Source: Deinococcus arcticus (lineage in GTDB: Bacteria > Deinococcota > Deinococci > Deinococcales > Deinococcaceae). Taken from it: 64,000 nucleotides of DNA. The notes under the pieces are model-generated. The model had not been told where the DNA came from. It worked only from the letters and a program-made list of their open reading frames with translations, and searched no databases. The stretch spans positions 62,001-126,000 of the forward strand of contig NZ_PYSV01000008.1 in assembly GCF_003028415.1 (NCBI RefSeq), in the 5' to 3' direction. Numbering within the stretch: the stretch's first letter is position 1; the number at the start of each line of letters is the position of its first letter. Shown one piece after another: positions 47,028 to 54,823 of this stretch. The position numbers and the translations under genes are program-made.

Positions 47028-47087
47028 CTGCGGCGCCGCTGTCCCCGCCCGCTCGGTTGATCGGGGGCTTGGCAGCGAGCGACTTAG
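47028..47087 (+). repeat. Repeat R1, partial copy (3' module), overlapping a gene end
   Basis: CTGCGGCGCCGCTGTCCC through GGTTGATCGGGGGCTTGGC to GCGAGCGACTTAG matches the R1 copies at 818 and 52666. Its last bases contain the complement of the TAA stop of the histidine kinase gene. In the 185-base gap before it, a weak hairpin (GGGGGCG/CGCCCCT) is near 46927-46956. Confidence 0.75.
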
Positions 47088-48289
47088 CGCCTCCCGAACT
47101 CCACGCGGGCTTCCAGGCCCCCGCCCTGCGCCTCGTGCAGGGTCAGGTCCGCACCGTTGGCGCGGGCCAGGCGGCGGGCCAGGGGCAGGCCCAGCCCGCG
47201 CCCGCTGGCGACCCGGGGACGCTGGTGGCCCGGGTCAAACACGGCCTCGCGCTGTTCGGGGGGCAGGCCCGGGCCCCGGTCCAGCACCCGGATCTGGGGG
47301 CCGCCGGCCTCGGTGGGCGCGCACAGCACCACCAGCACCGGCCCGGCCGAGTAGCGCAGGGCGTTTTCCACCAGATTTTCCACCACCTGGCGCACCTGGG
47401 CGCCGTCCACGGTCCAGTTCACCGGCCCAGCTGGGCGCCGCAGCCGGACCCGTTCGCTTTCCAGCCCGGTCAGCAGCGCGGCCAGATCGGTGGACTGGGG
47501 CCGGGGGCTGATGTTCACATACATGCCGTCCAGGCGCTCCAGCTCTGTGCGGGCGGCCAGAAACGCCGCCTGCTCCTCAATGATGCGCAGCAGCTTTTCC
47601 CGGGCGCGCAGGTTGTCCTGCCCGCGCAGCGCGTCGGTGGCCAGCAGCAGCGCCTGCAGGGGGCGGCGCAGTTCGTGGGCGGCCATGCCCAGGGCTTCTT
47701 TGTGCTGGGCCTCGCGCGCCTGCCGGGCGTGCTGGGCCTGCCGCGCGCCGGCCAGGGCCCGGGCAATCAGCAGTGTGCTGATCAGGCCGGTCAGGAGGGC
47801 GGTCAGCACCACGGTGGTCTTGATCAGCTTCAGGGTGCGCAGCAGTTCGCCCCGCAGCTCATTCAGGCGGATGTGGGCCGCAGCATTCAGGGCCTGAGCG
47901 ATGGCCAGCGCCTCGGCGGTGTCGGCTGGGCGGCCCCGGCGCAGCAGGTCGCGCAGCTCCTCCATGCGGTAGCCGGCTTCGGCCTCCAGGGTGGGCAGCT
48001 CCTGAAACTCGTTTTCCATGGCCGCGCGGCTGCTCAGGCTGGAGAGCGCCTGATCGCGCCGGGCCTGCACCTGCTCCGGGGTGGCGCGCGGATCCCGCTG
48101 CGCCAGGGCATACAGGTGGACGCGGTTGAGCAGCGAGTCGTAGCTGTACGCCGTCCAGGAATTGTTCGGGTTGGCCAGGGTGCGCTGCGCCGGGGCAAAG
48201 GCCGCCAGCAGCAGCGCGGTGGACAGCACCCCCGGCAGCGCGGCCAGCAACAGGTCGCGCCGGCCCAGCGCCGGGGGCCACAGCCGCAT
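47084..48289 (-). CDS. Membrane sensor histidine kinase
   Basis: 401 residues. Transmembrane segments at about 13-33 and 158-178 flank an extracytoplasmic helical domain. The H-box MAAHELRRPLQALL has His205; the N-box is VENALRYS, G1 DRGPGLPPEQ, G2 GRGLGLPLA. ATG 48289 overlaps the stop of the upstream periplasmic protein gene, which may be its sensory partner. The TAA stop lies in repeat R1. Confidence 0.88.
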   Translation of the reverse strand: MRLWPPALGRRDLLLAALPGVLSTALLLAAFAPAQRTLANPNNSWTAYSYDSLLNRVHLYALAQRDPRATPEQVQARRDQALSSLSSRAAMENEFQELPTLEAEAGYRMEELRDLLRRGRPADTAEALAIAQALNAAAHIRLNELRGELLRTLKLIKTTVVLTALLTGLISTLLIARALAGARQAQHARQAREAQHKEALGMAAHELRRPLQALLLATDALRGQDNLRAREKLLRIIEEQAAFLAARTELERLDGMYVNISPRPQSTDLAALLTGLESERVRLRRPAGPVNWTVDGAQVRQVVENLVENALRYSAGPVLVVLCAPTEAGGPQIRVLDRGPGLPPEQREAVFDPGHQRPRVASGRGLGLPLARRLARANGADLTLHEAQGGGLEARVEFGRR

Positions 48290-48831
48290 CAGCGCGGGCC
48301 AACGCTGCGCACGAACCACACCCACTGGCTGCCATACGGCCGGCGTGGAAAGCGCACGGGGTCGGGGGGAAACACGATCAGCAGGGGGCCTTTTTTCAGG
48401 GTGGGAATGGGTTTGCCGCCCGCCTCGTAGGCCACCATGATGGGCGCCGTCATGTAGTCGCTGGCGGTAATGGTTGCCACGAAGCCGTCTTCGGCCGTCA
48501 CACGCAGGTCGCGCCCCGCAAAGCCGCCCCGGCGCGCGAGGTCGCGCAGCGGCACGCCCTGGTAGGTAAAGCTCTGGCCCAGTTGCGGCTGGGTGCTGTT
48601 ATAGCGCGTCGCCGGCAGGGCGCGCAGTTGCGAGAGGGTCAGCGTTTCGGTGGTTTTGCCACGCAGGTTCAGCAGGGGGCGCTCGCCGGACCGGGGCGGC
48701 GGCAGCGGGCCCAGGGCGCTGCGCGCGGGGCCCACATAGGGAAAGGGCAGCGCCGCCGGCGCCCGGAGCGCCTGCGCGCCCAGACCCAGCAGCGCGGCGC
48801 ACATCAGCAGGCGCAAGGAAGCAGAACGCAC
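48289..48831 (-). CDS. Periplasmic oxidoreductase molybdopterin-binding-like protein
   Basis: 180 residues with a signal peptide. NLRGKTTETLTLSQLRALP, YQGVPLRDLARRGG, VTAEDGFVATI and a terminal QWVWFVRSV match the beta-grasp fold of small proteins related to the molybdopterin-binding domain. The cysteine that binds molybdenum in YedY-like enzymes is absent, so it probably does not catalyse. The start GTG 48831 is seven bases after TAGCAT. It is translationally coupled to the histidine kinase. Confidence 0.8.
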   Translation of the reverse strand: MRSASLRLLMCAALLGLGAQALRAPAALPFPYVGPARSALGPLPPPRSGERPLLNLRGKTTETLTLSQLRALPATRYNSTQPQLGQSFTYQGVPLRDLARRGGFAGRDLRVTAEDGFVATITASDYMTAPIMVAYEAGGKPIPTLKKGPLLIVFPPDPVRFPRRPYGSQWVWFVRSVGPR

Positions 48832-48938
48832 GCCGCCCATGCTAGCGGGCGCTGCGCCCCCCACTCAAGGGGGAAAAGCCCCGGCCCCCGGCGGGCGGGA
48901 GCGCAGCAGAGAGCACAGCGGTATGCTGCGGGGCGGAC

Positions 48939-49898
48939 ATGACCGCCCACCTTTCATCCCCCCCGCCGCTGGTGTCCCTGGGCGACCTGACCTGGGACGT
49001 GCTGGCCAAACCCGACACCCTGCTGCTACCCGGCGGCGACAGCACGGGCCGCATTGAGCTGTCGGGCGGCGGCAGCGCCGCCAACCTCGCCGTCTGGGCC
49101 CAGCGCGCGGGCTACCCCTCGCGCTTTGTGGGCAAGATCGGCCGCGACCGCTTTGGCGAACTCGCCACCGCCGAGCTGCGCGCCGAGGGCGTGGACGCGC
49201 AGCTGATTCTCAGCGACGCCCACCCCACCGGCGTGATTCTGGGCCTGATTGACCGCCGGGGCCAGCGCGCGATGCTGACTGGCCAGGGTGCCGACTGGGA
49301 ACTGCTGCCCGAAGAGGTGCCGGCCAGCGCCCTGGCCGGCGCGGCGCACCTGCACCTGACCGCCTGGAGCCTGTTCCGCGATCCCCCGCAGGCGGCGGCC
49401 CTGCACGCGGCGGCGCGGGCGCGTGCAGGCGGCGCGACCCTCAGCCTGGACCCGGGCAGCTTTCAGATGATTCAGGGCATGGGGCGCGACAATTTTCTGC
49501 AGGTGCTCGCGGGTGTGCCCTTCGACATCCTGTTTCCCAACGACGACGAGGCCCGCGCCATGAGCGGCTGCCTGGACCGGGAGGGCGCGATGACGTGGTT
49601 CCGCACCCAGTTCCCGCACGCCCTGATCGTGATGAAGCTGGACGATGAGGGCGTGCTGATCGAGGGCCCCGGGCAGGCCCGCGTGCAGGTGCCCGCCACC
49701 CAGGACCGCGCCATAGACGCCACTGGCGCCGGCGACGCCTTCGGGGGCGCCTTTCTGGCCGGCTGGCTGGCCCACCGTGACGCCGTCAAGGCCGCGCAGC
49801 TGGCGGTGCAGGTGGGCGGCTGGGTGGTGGCGCGCTTCGGCGCCCGCCCCCCCGCCGACGACGATCTGCGCGCCCGGCTGCAGGGCGGTGCGGCGTGA
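48939..49898 (+). CDS. PfkB-family carbohydrate kinase
   Basis: 319 residues, ribokinase fold. [16 protein letters not shown] near the N-terminus and the anion-hole [16 protein letters not shown] near residue 265 with the catalytic Asp are present. The sugar substrate cannot be told (2-keto-3-deoxygluconate, ribose or fructose type). TATGCT lies 11 bases upstream. The TGA overlaps the mltG start. Confidence 0.9.
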   Translation: MTAHLSSPPPLVSLGDLTWDVLAKPDTLLLPGGDSTGRIELSGGGSAANLAVWAQRAGYPSRFVGKIGRDRFGELATAELRAEGVDAQLILSDAHPTGVILGLIDRRGQRAMLTGQGADWELLPEEVPASALAGAAHLHLTAWSLFRDPPQAAALHAAARARAGGATLSLDPGSFQMIQGMGRDNFLQVLAGVPFDILFPNDDEARAMSGCLDREGAMTWFRTQFPHALIVMKLDDEGVLIEGPGQARVQVPATQDRAIDATGAGDAFGGAFLAGWLAHRDAVKAAQLAVQVGGWVVARFGARPPADDDLRARLQGGAA

Positions 49899-50923
49899 CC
49901 CGGCTCGGGCGCTCTGGTCCGCCCCTGTGGCTGCGCGCACTGCTGGGTCTGCTGCTGCTGGCGCTGCTGGGGGCCGGCGGCGCGGCGCTGTACGTGCGCA
50001 GTCTGCTGGCCCCAGCGGGGGGGGCCGCCTACACCCTGGAGGTGCAACCCGGCGATTCGCTCTCCAGGGTGGCGGCCCGGCTGCAGGAGCGGCAGATCGT
50101 GAAAAATGCCGACGCCCTGCGGCTGTACATGCGCCGCGCGGGCACCGCGGGCCGCCTCAAAGAGGGCCTGTACGACCTGAGCGGCGCCATGACGCTGGCC
50201 CAGGTGGCCGAGAAGCTGGCCGGGCCCGCGCGCATTCCCACCGTGACCGTGACCATCCCGGAGGGGCGGCGGGTCAAAGACCTGCCCGCCATCTTTCAGA
50301 AGGCTGGCTTTGACGGCGCGGCCCTGCGCGCGGCCCTGAACGAGACCGCCCTTTCCCGCCACGCCGGCCAGGCCCCCAACCTCGAGGGCTTCGTGTTTCC
50401 GGCCACCTACGAGTTCCGGCCAAAAGACAGCGCCCGGCAGATGGTGCGGGCCATGGTTTCGCGCATGGAGCAGGAATTCACGCCCGCCCATGTGGCCCGC
50501 GCCCGGGGGCTGGGCCTGAGCGTGCGCGACTGGGTGGTGCTGGCCAGCATGGTGCAGGCCGAGGCTGCCAATGACGGCGAAATGCCGGTCATCGCCGGGG
50601 TGTTTCTCAACCGCCTGAGGGTGCCCATGACCCTGGGCAGCGATCCCACCGTGGCCTACGGGCTGGGCAAGGACCTGCCCCAACTCGACCGCTCGGCCGG
50701 GGATTTCAAGCGTGACACGCCGTACAACACCTACACCCGCGCCGGGCTGCCCGCCGGGCCCATCAACAACCCCGGGCAGGCGGCCCTGCTGGCGGTCCTG
50801 AACCCGCAGCGGACCCTGACCGATGGCCGCGAGGCGCTGTATTTCCTGCATGGCCGTGACCGCAAGATCTACGTCAACCATTCCTTTGCAGAACATAACC
50901 GCGACATTGCGCGTTACCGGTAA
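49895..50923 (+). CDS. mltG: Endolytic peptidoglycan transglycosylase MltG (YceG-like)
   Basis: Cuts nascent glycan strands at the membrane. 342 residues: an N-terminal membrane anchor (about 15-33), a LysM-like region, and the YceG domain with catalytic Glu in SMVQAEAAN and conserved [18 protein letters not shown]. The GTG start overlaps the pfkB stop. Confidence 0.92.
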   Translation: MTRLGRSGPPLWLRALLGLLLLALLGAGGAALYVRSLLAPAGGAAYTLEVQPGDSLSRVAARLQERQIVKNADALRLYMRRAGTAGRLKEGLYDLSGAMTLAQVAEKLAGPARIPTVTVTIPEGRRVKDLPAIFQKAGFDGAALRAALNETALSRHAGQAPNLEGFVFPATYEFRPKDSARQMVRAMVSRMEQEFTPAHVARARGLGLSVRDWVVLASMVQAEAANDGEMPVIAGVFLNRLRVPMTLGSDPTVAYGLGKDLPQLDRSAGDFKRDTPYNTYTRAGLPAGPINNPGQAALLAVLNPQRTLTDGREALYFLHGRDRKIYVNHSFAEHNRDIARYR

Positions 50924-50929
50924 GCGGCG

Positions 50930-51109
50930 GTGACCCGGCGGGCTGTGCTGGCGCGGCGCAACGCCCTGTGGCGGCAGTTGCGCGCGCTGCCACCCGGGCC
51001 AGAATTCGAGCAGACGCTGGCCGAGCTGTCGGCCCTGACCGGCTGGGACCGCGCGCGCATTCTGGCGGGCCTGGGCCTGACCGCAGAGGAGGCTCTTCAT
51101 GAGCGCTGA
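50930..51109 (+). CDS. Small conserved-looking ORF, 59 aa
   Basis: GTG 50930 to TGA 51107 gives 59 residues, basic at the N-terminus (VTRRAVLARRNALWRQLRAL) and ending with a helix-turn-helix-like stretch (LTGWDRARILAGLGLTAEEA). It starts six bases after mltG ends and overlaps the DUF421 gene by 11 bases. Codon use matches its neighbours, so translation in the operon is plausible. No family recognised. Confidence 0.6.
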   Translation: MTRRAVLARRNALWRQLRALPPGPEFEQTLAELSALTGWDRARILAGLGLTAEEALHER

Positions 51110-51890
51110 GATTGTGCCGTTTGACTGGGGCCGCATGTTCCTGGGGGACGTGCCGCCCCTGTTTCTGCTGGAAGTGGTGTTCCGCACAGCGCTGATGTTT
51201 CTGTGGCTGGTGTTTTTGCTGCGCGTGACCGGCAAGCGCGGACTGGCGCAGCTGAGCCCGCTGGAACTGGCCATCGTGATTGGGCTGGGCTCGGCGGCCG
51301 GGGACCCCATGTTCTACCCCGAGGTGCCGCTGCTGCACGGCATGCTGGTGCTGGCGCTGGTGGTGGGCCTGCAGCGTCTGCTGTCGTACCTCGTGATTCA
51401 CAGCGAGCGGGTCGAGACCTTTGTGGAGGGCACGCCCATCGAACTTGTGCGCGACGGGGTGCTCAGCCGTCAGGCGATGGCGCGCGCCAACCTCAGCCGC
51501 GAGGACGTGTTCGAGCGCCTGCGGGCCCAGGGCGTGCGGCAGCTGGGGCAGGTGCAGCGCCTGTACTTCGAGCAGGACGGCGCCCTGACGGTGTTTACCC
51601 ATGCCAGTGATCCACCGCCCGGGCTGGCCGTGGTGCCTCCCTGGGACCTGGAACCCCCGCGCGAACTGAGCCCGGCCGATGATTACCGGGGCCCCATGGC
51701 CTGCCTGAACTGCGGCGCGGTGCGCCCGGCCCCGGCGCCCGGTGAGCCCCTGGCCAGCATCAGCTGCACCTGCGGCGGCACGCGCTGGACTCCGGCCACC
51801 GCCGACCCCCTGAGCCCGGGCGAACCCCCCGCTCCAGAGGAACGTGGCGAGGGCGGCGGGCGCGGCCCCGGTGTCCCCGGCACCCGCTGA
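51099..51890 (+). CDS. DUF421 (YetF-like) membrane protein with zinc-ribbon-like tail
   Basis: 263 residues. Three hydrophobic segments in the first 100 residues, then the cytoplasmic DUF421 domain (FVEGTPIELVRDGVLSRQAM, LRAQGVRQLGQVQRLYFEQDG). The C-terminal tail adds CLNC and CTC (a zinc-ribbon-like pair) and a Pro/Gly-rich end, not seen in short relatives. YetF proteins act in spore or membrane physiology in other bacteria; the role here is unknown. GAGGAGG precedes the ATG. Confidence 0.85.
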   Translation: MSAEIVPFDWGRMFLGDVPPLFLLEVVFRTALMFLWLVFLLRVTGKRGLAQLSPLELAIVIGLGSAAGDPMFYPEVPLLHGMLVLALVVGLQRLLSYLVIHSERVETFVEGTPIELVRDGVLSRQAMARANLSREDVFERLRAQGVRQLGQVQRLYFEQDGALTVFTHASDPPPGLAVVPPWDLEPPRELSPADDYRGPMACLNCGAVRPAPAPGEPLASISCTCGGTRWTPATADPLSPGEPPAPEERGEGGGRGPGVPGTR

Positions 51891-51925
51891 GGGTCCGTGG
51901 GGAAGGTGGGCGCTGGACTTGGCCT

Positions 51926-52309
51926 TTAGCCCTCGGTGGAAGCGCCGGGGCGGGTGGTCCAGACGGGCTCCGGTTCAATCTGCTCGGCAGGGGTCTTGCC
52001 GGGTTCCAGGCCGCTGCTGCGGGCGGTCTGCAGCGGGGTCAGCTCCATGTCCGGGGCGCATTCCAGCTGGCACGAGAGCCGGGCAGTGCCCAGCAGGCCC
52101 TTTTCCTGCAGCTTGTCGTACTCGGCGGCCGTCATGGCGTCGGGCTCGCCCGCCTGAAAGCTCACGCGGCAGGTGGTGCAGCGCGCGACGCCCCCGCAGC
52201 GGTGCAGGATGTCCACCCCGCCGCGTTCCAGTGCCAGCACCAGCCGCTCGCCGGCCTGCGCCTGAATCTCGCCGTAGCCTTCCACCTGCACCGTGATCTG
52301 TTGGGTCAT
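51926..52309 (-). CDS. 2Fe-2S ferredoxin
   Basis: 127 residues with the plant/adrenodoxin-type cluster ligands Cys38, Cys44, Cys47 and Cys80 (HRCGGVARCTTC and RLSC); Cys84 follows. It has a hydrophilic C-terminal extension of about 30 residues. An electron carrier; the partner is unknown. It stands alone between a convergent neighbour and a repeat cluster. Confidence 0.9.
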   Translation of the reverse strand: MTQQITVQVEGYGEIQAQAGERLVLALERGGVDILHRCGGVARCTTCRVSFQAGEPDAMTAAEYDKLQEKGLLGTARLSCQLECAPDMELTPLQTARSSGLEPGKTPAEQIEPEPVWTTRPGASTEG

Positions 52310-52411
52310 GGGCCCAGCATGACATGGAGGCCGCGTGTGCTGCGCCCAGCGGAAGCTGTGTTGCTCCAGCTCGCGCGGCCCGGACTGAATCGTGTGTCAT
52401 CCGGGCTCCGA

Positions 52412-52577
52412 CTGATACGGACTGCCGTCCATTTTCGTCACATCCGGGAGAGAGCCGGATGTTCCCCGCCTTCGGCGCTGTTCCAGCCCAATTCCCGGAA
52501 ATCCGCCTTCTTTCCTGCTCCCTCTGGTCGGAGAAGTTCCGTAACACGTTACGGAACTTTTCGGAACCTGTATGAAT
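52412..52577 (+). repeat. Repeat R2 (MITE-like), copy 2
   Basis: Matches the copy at 7819-7992 through most of its length. It begins CTGATACGG and ends CCTGTATGAAT. Where copy 1 has the palindrome AAAATTCCGGAATTTT this copy has AGTTCCGTAAC/GTTACGGAACT, a different sequence but again a perfect hairpin. No insertion sequence is present at this copy. Confidence 0.8.
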
Positions 52578-52665
52578 CATTTGCAGACACGATTCAATCC
52601 GGGCCGACTTGTAGAGCTGCTTCGCACAGTGAGCAGGAGAGAAACGGTTTCCGGGCGTGGCGTTC

Positions 52666-52810
52666 AGTCACTCGCCGCCAAGCCCCCGATCAACCGAGCG
52701 GGCGGGGACAGCGGCGCCGCAGCGCGAGGATCGAAAAAAGGACGTTGCGCCGGGCGTGGAGACTGTTCGGTGCTCTCCTGAACAGTCGCACCATGAGGGG
52801 CAACGTCCTT
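52666..52810 (-). repeat. Repeat R1, full copy, inverted
   Basis: On the minus strand: outer stem GGACGTTGC/GCAACGTCC, inner stem GACTGTTC/GAACAGTC around the loop AGGAGAGCACC, then six Ts, then the 3' module shared with 818 and 47028. Compared with 5688-5813 the inner stem differs at matched positions on both sides and still pairs fully. This and the two neighbours make 52310-53081 a 770-base gene-free repeat cluster. Confidence 0.8.
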
Positions 52811-53033
52811 GGCAATCCGGTTCTGTTCCGGATTGTGGGCGTTATAGACGGAATCCGTATAAAACAAAGGTGCGGACACTTTTCAAGCAGTGGGGGGCGC
52901 CAGTTGCGAAAACGTCGTCTGGAACGTCAGTCCTGTCACCCCCCTCCCAGCCTCTGCGGCGCAGCTCTGCGAGTCCCCCGCAAGGTGGGAAGAGCAAAGA
53001 GGCCGGGTTGATCGCTGCCCATTCCCGGGGATG

Positions 53034-53054
53034 CTGAAACTGTCCGAATCGTTG
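53034..53054 (-). repeat. Insertion-sequence end relic
   Basis: On the minus strand 21 bases match the left end of the IS at 7993 with two changes. No transposase remains nearby, so it is a fossil end or a solo terminal repeat. Confidence 0.6.
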
Positions 53055-53081
53055 CTCAAAACGGTTCAACCGACGTGCTGA

Positions 53082-54728
53082 TCAGCGGAACAGGGTGGGC
53101 ATGGTCACCTCGCCGTCCACCCACACCCGGCCCTTCTCGCGCCGCTTGCCCCGGATCAGGGCGGTGTCGGCGCGGGCCAGCATCAGGCTGGGGGTGGGCG
53201 CGCTGCCGGGCGGCACGAACGCCAGGCCAGCGGTGCTCGTCAGGGCGTGGGGCACGCCCGCTGCCACCACCGGGCGCCGCCCCAGGGCGTCCAGCACCCC
53301 TTCCACCCGCAGGCGCACCTCCTCGGCGCTGTCGGCCTGCACAATCAGGGCAAATTCGTCGCCGCCCAGCCGCCCCAGCGTGTCGCCAATATGGGCGGCG
53401 GCCAGCATACGTGCGCCCACCGCGTGCAGCACCTCGTCGCCCGCCGGGTGGCCGTAGGTGTCATTCACGGCCTTGAAGCCGTCCAGGTCGAAAATGGCCA
53501 CGCCCAGGGCACCGGGGGGCGGCTGGCGCAGCACCTCGTCCAGTTCGGCCAGAAAGCTGGCGCGGTTGGGCAGCCCGGTCAGGGGGTCGGTGGTGGCCTG
53601 GCGCTGCAACTCGGCCAGCGGCCGGGTGGCCCGGCGCACCAGCGGCCACGCCAGCAGGGCGCTCAGCAGGCTCACCAGCAGCACAAAGGGCCACGCGCCG
53701 CGCCGCCCGGGGCTGCCCATCAGCTCGGCGGCCGGCCCATACACCCCCACCACCCACTCCACGCCCGGCTTCACCTGCACGGGCTGCACCACCGCCGCGT
53801 ACAGCTCGCCCTCCAGGGTGACCCAGTGGGCCTGCGGAAACAGCCGGGGCCGCCCGCGCGGGTCCAGCAGGACGTGCAGCGGCGCGTCGGCCACCTCGGA
53901 CAGCAGCGGCACGCCGCCCTGCTCCTGCGGCCACGCCCGCGAGGTGGCGATGGCGCGGCCCTGGGCATCGGCCAGAAAGGCCCGGCCCTGGGGCCCCAGC
54001 GGCAGGCGGCGCAGCAGGTCAGCCAGTTGTTGCAACTGCACGTCCACCCCAATCACGGGGCCGCCGCGTTCGGCCAGCGCCGCCGTGACCCCCGGTTCCT
54101 GCGAGGTGGCAAACACGTAGGGATCGGTCCACACCACCTGCCCGGGACGGGCGCGGGCCAGCCGGTACCAGGGCCGCGCCCGGGGGTCATAGCCTTCATC
54201 TTGCTGGGTGGTACTCAGCACCTGTGCCGCCGCGTTCAGGGTGCGGCTGGTCACGCGCCGGGCCGGCTGCACCTCAATCAGCCGGGTAAAGCGGCCCTGG
54301 CCCCCGGGCCCGTCGCGCCGCACGAAGGCAAAGCGGCCGTCGTCCTGGGCGGCCATCACGCCGCTCAGCTGCGGCAGGGCGTCCAGCAGCGTGTCAAAGG
54401 CCCGCAGGGTCTGGGCCCCATCGGCCGGGCGCAGCAGGCCCGCGCGCACGTTGCCCTGTCCCAGGCGCACCATCTGTTCGGCCGACTGCAGATAGGTCTG
54501 CACGCTCACCGAGGTCAGCTGCGCCATCTGGGTGAGGTTGGTCTGGGCCTGGGCCCGCAGGGCGCGTTCCTGCAGCTGGCGTTCGGTCCACAGCGCGGCG
54601 CCCAGCGTGAGGGCCTGGGTCAGCAGCAGCGCCGCCAGCAGCCACGCCCGCGAGGCCGCAAACACCCGCAGCGCCTGCGCAGGCGTGCGCGTGCGCCACT
54701 GGGGCAGCGAGGAGGGCGGGGCAGACAT
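53082..54728 (-). CDS. Diguanylate cyclase with Cache-type sensor
   Basis: Makes cyclic-di-GMP. 548 residues. Transmembrane segments at about 28-47 and 350-370 flank an extracytoplasmic Cache domain (SGVMAAQDDGRFAFVRRDG; YDPRARPWYRLAR). The GGDEF active site is intact at 455-459, with DLDGFKAVNDTYGHPAGDE upstream. The product-inhibition site RxxD is altered to HIGD, so feedback inhibition may be lost. The start lies 11 bases after TACACT. Confidence 0.9.
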   Translation of the reverse strand: MSAPPSSLPQWRTRTPAQALRVFAASRAWLLAALLLTQALTLGAALWTERQLQERALRAQAQTNLTQMAQLTSVSVQTYLQSAEQMVRLGQGNVRAGLLRPADGAQTLRAFDTLLDALPQLSGVMAAQDDGRFAFVRRDGPGGQGRFTRLIEVQPARRVTSRTLNAAAQVLSTTQQDEGYDPRARPWYRLARARPGQVVWTDPYVFATSQEPGVTAALAERGGPVIGVDVQLQQLADLLRRLPLGPQGRAFLADAQGRAIATSRAWPQEQGGVPLLSEVADAPLHVLLDPRGRPRLFPQAHWVTLEGELYAAVVQPVQVKPGVEWVVGVYGPAAELMGSPGRRGAWPFVLLVSLLSALLAWPLVRRATRPLAELQRQATTDPLTGLPNRASFLAELDEVLRQPPPGALGVAIFDLDGFKAVNDTYGHPAGDEVLHAVGARMLAAAHIGDTLGRLGGDEFALIVQADSAEEVRLRVEGVLDALGRRPVVAAGVPHALTSTAGLAFVPPGSAPTPSLMLARADTALIRGKRREKGRVWVDGEVTMPTLFR

Positions 54729-54823
54729 GGCCTCGCGGCAGTGTAGAGCCTGACCCGGGGTTCACTGGCCCCGGATGCGGCGCCCTGTCCAGATGCCGGT
54801 GGGGGTGGGGGGGAGGCCCGGCC

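Noticed and set aside
53247..54746. Plus-strand reading frame of about 500 codons opposite the GGDEF gene
   Set aside because: The product is repetitive and unlike any protein, while the minus strand gives an intact Cache-GGDEF enzyme.
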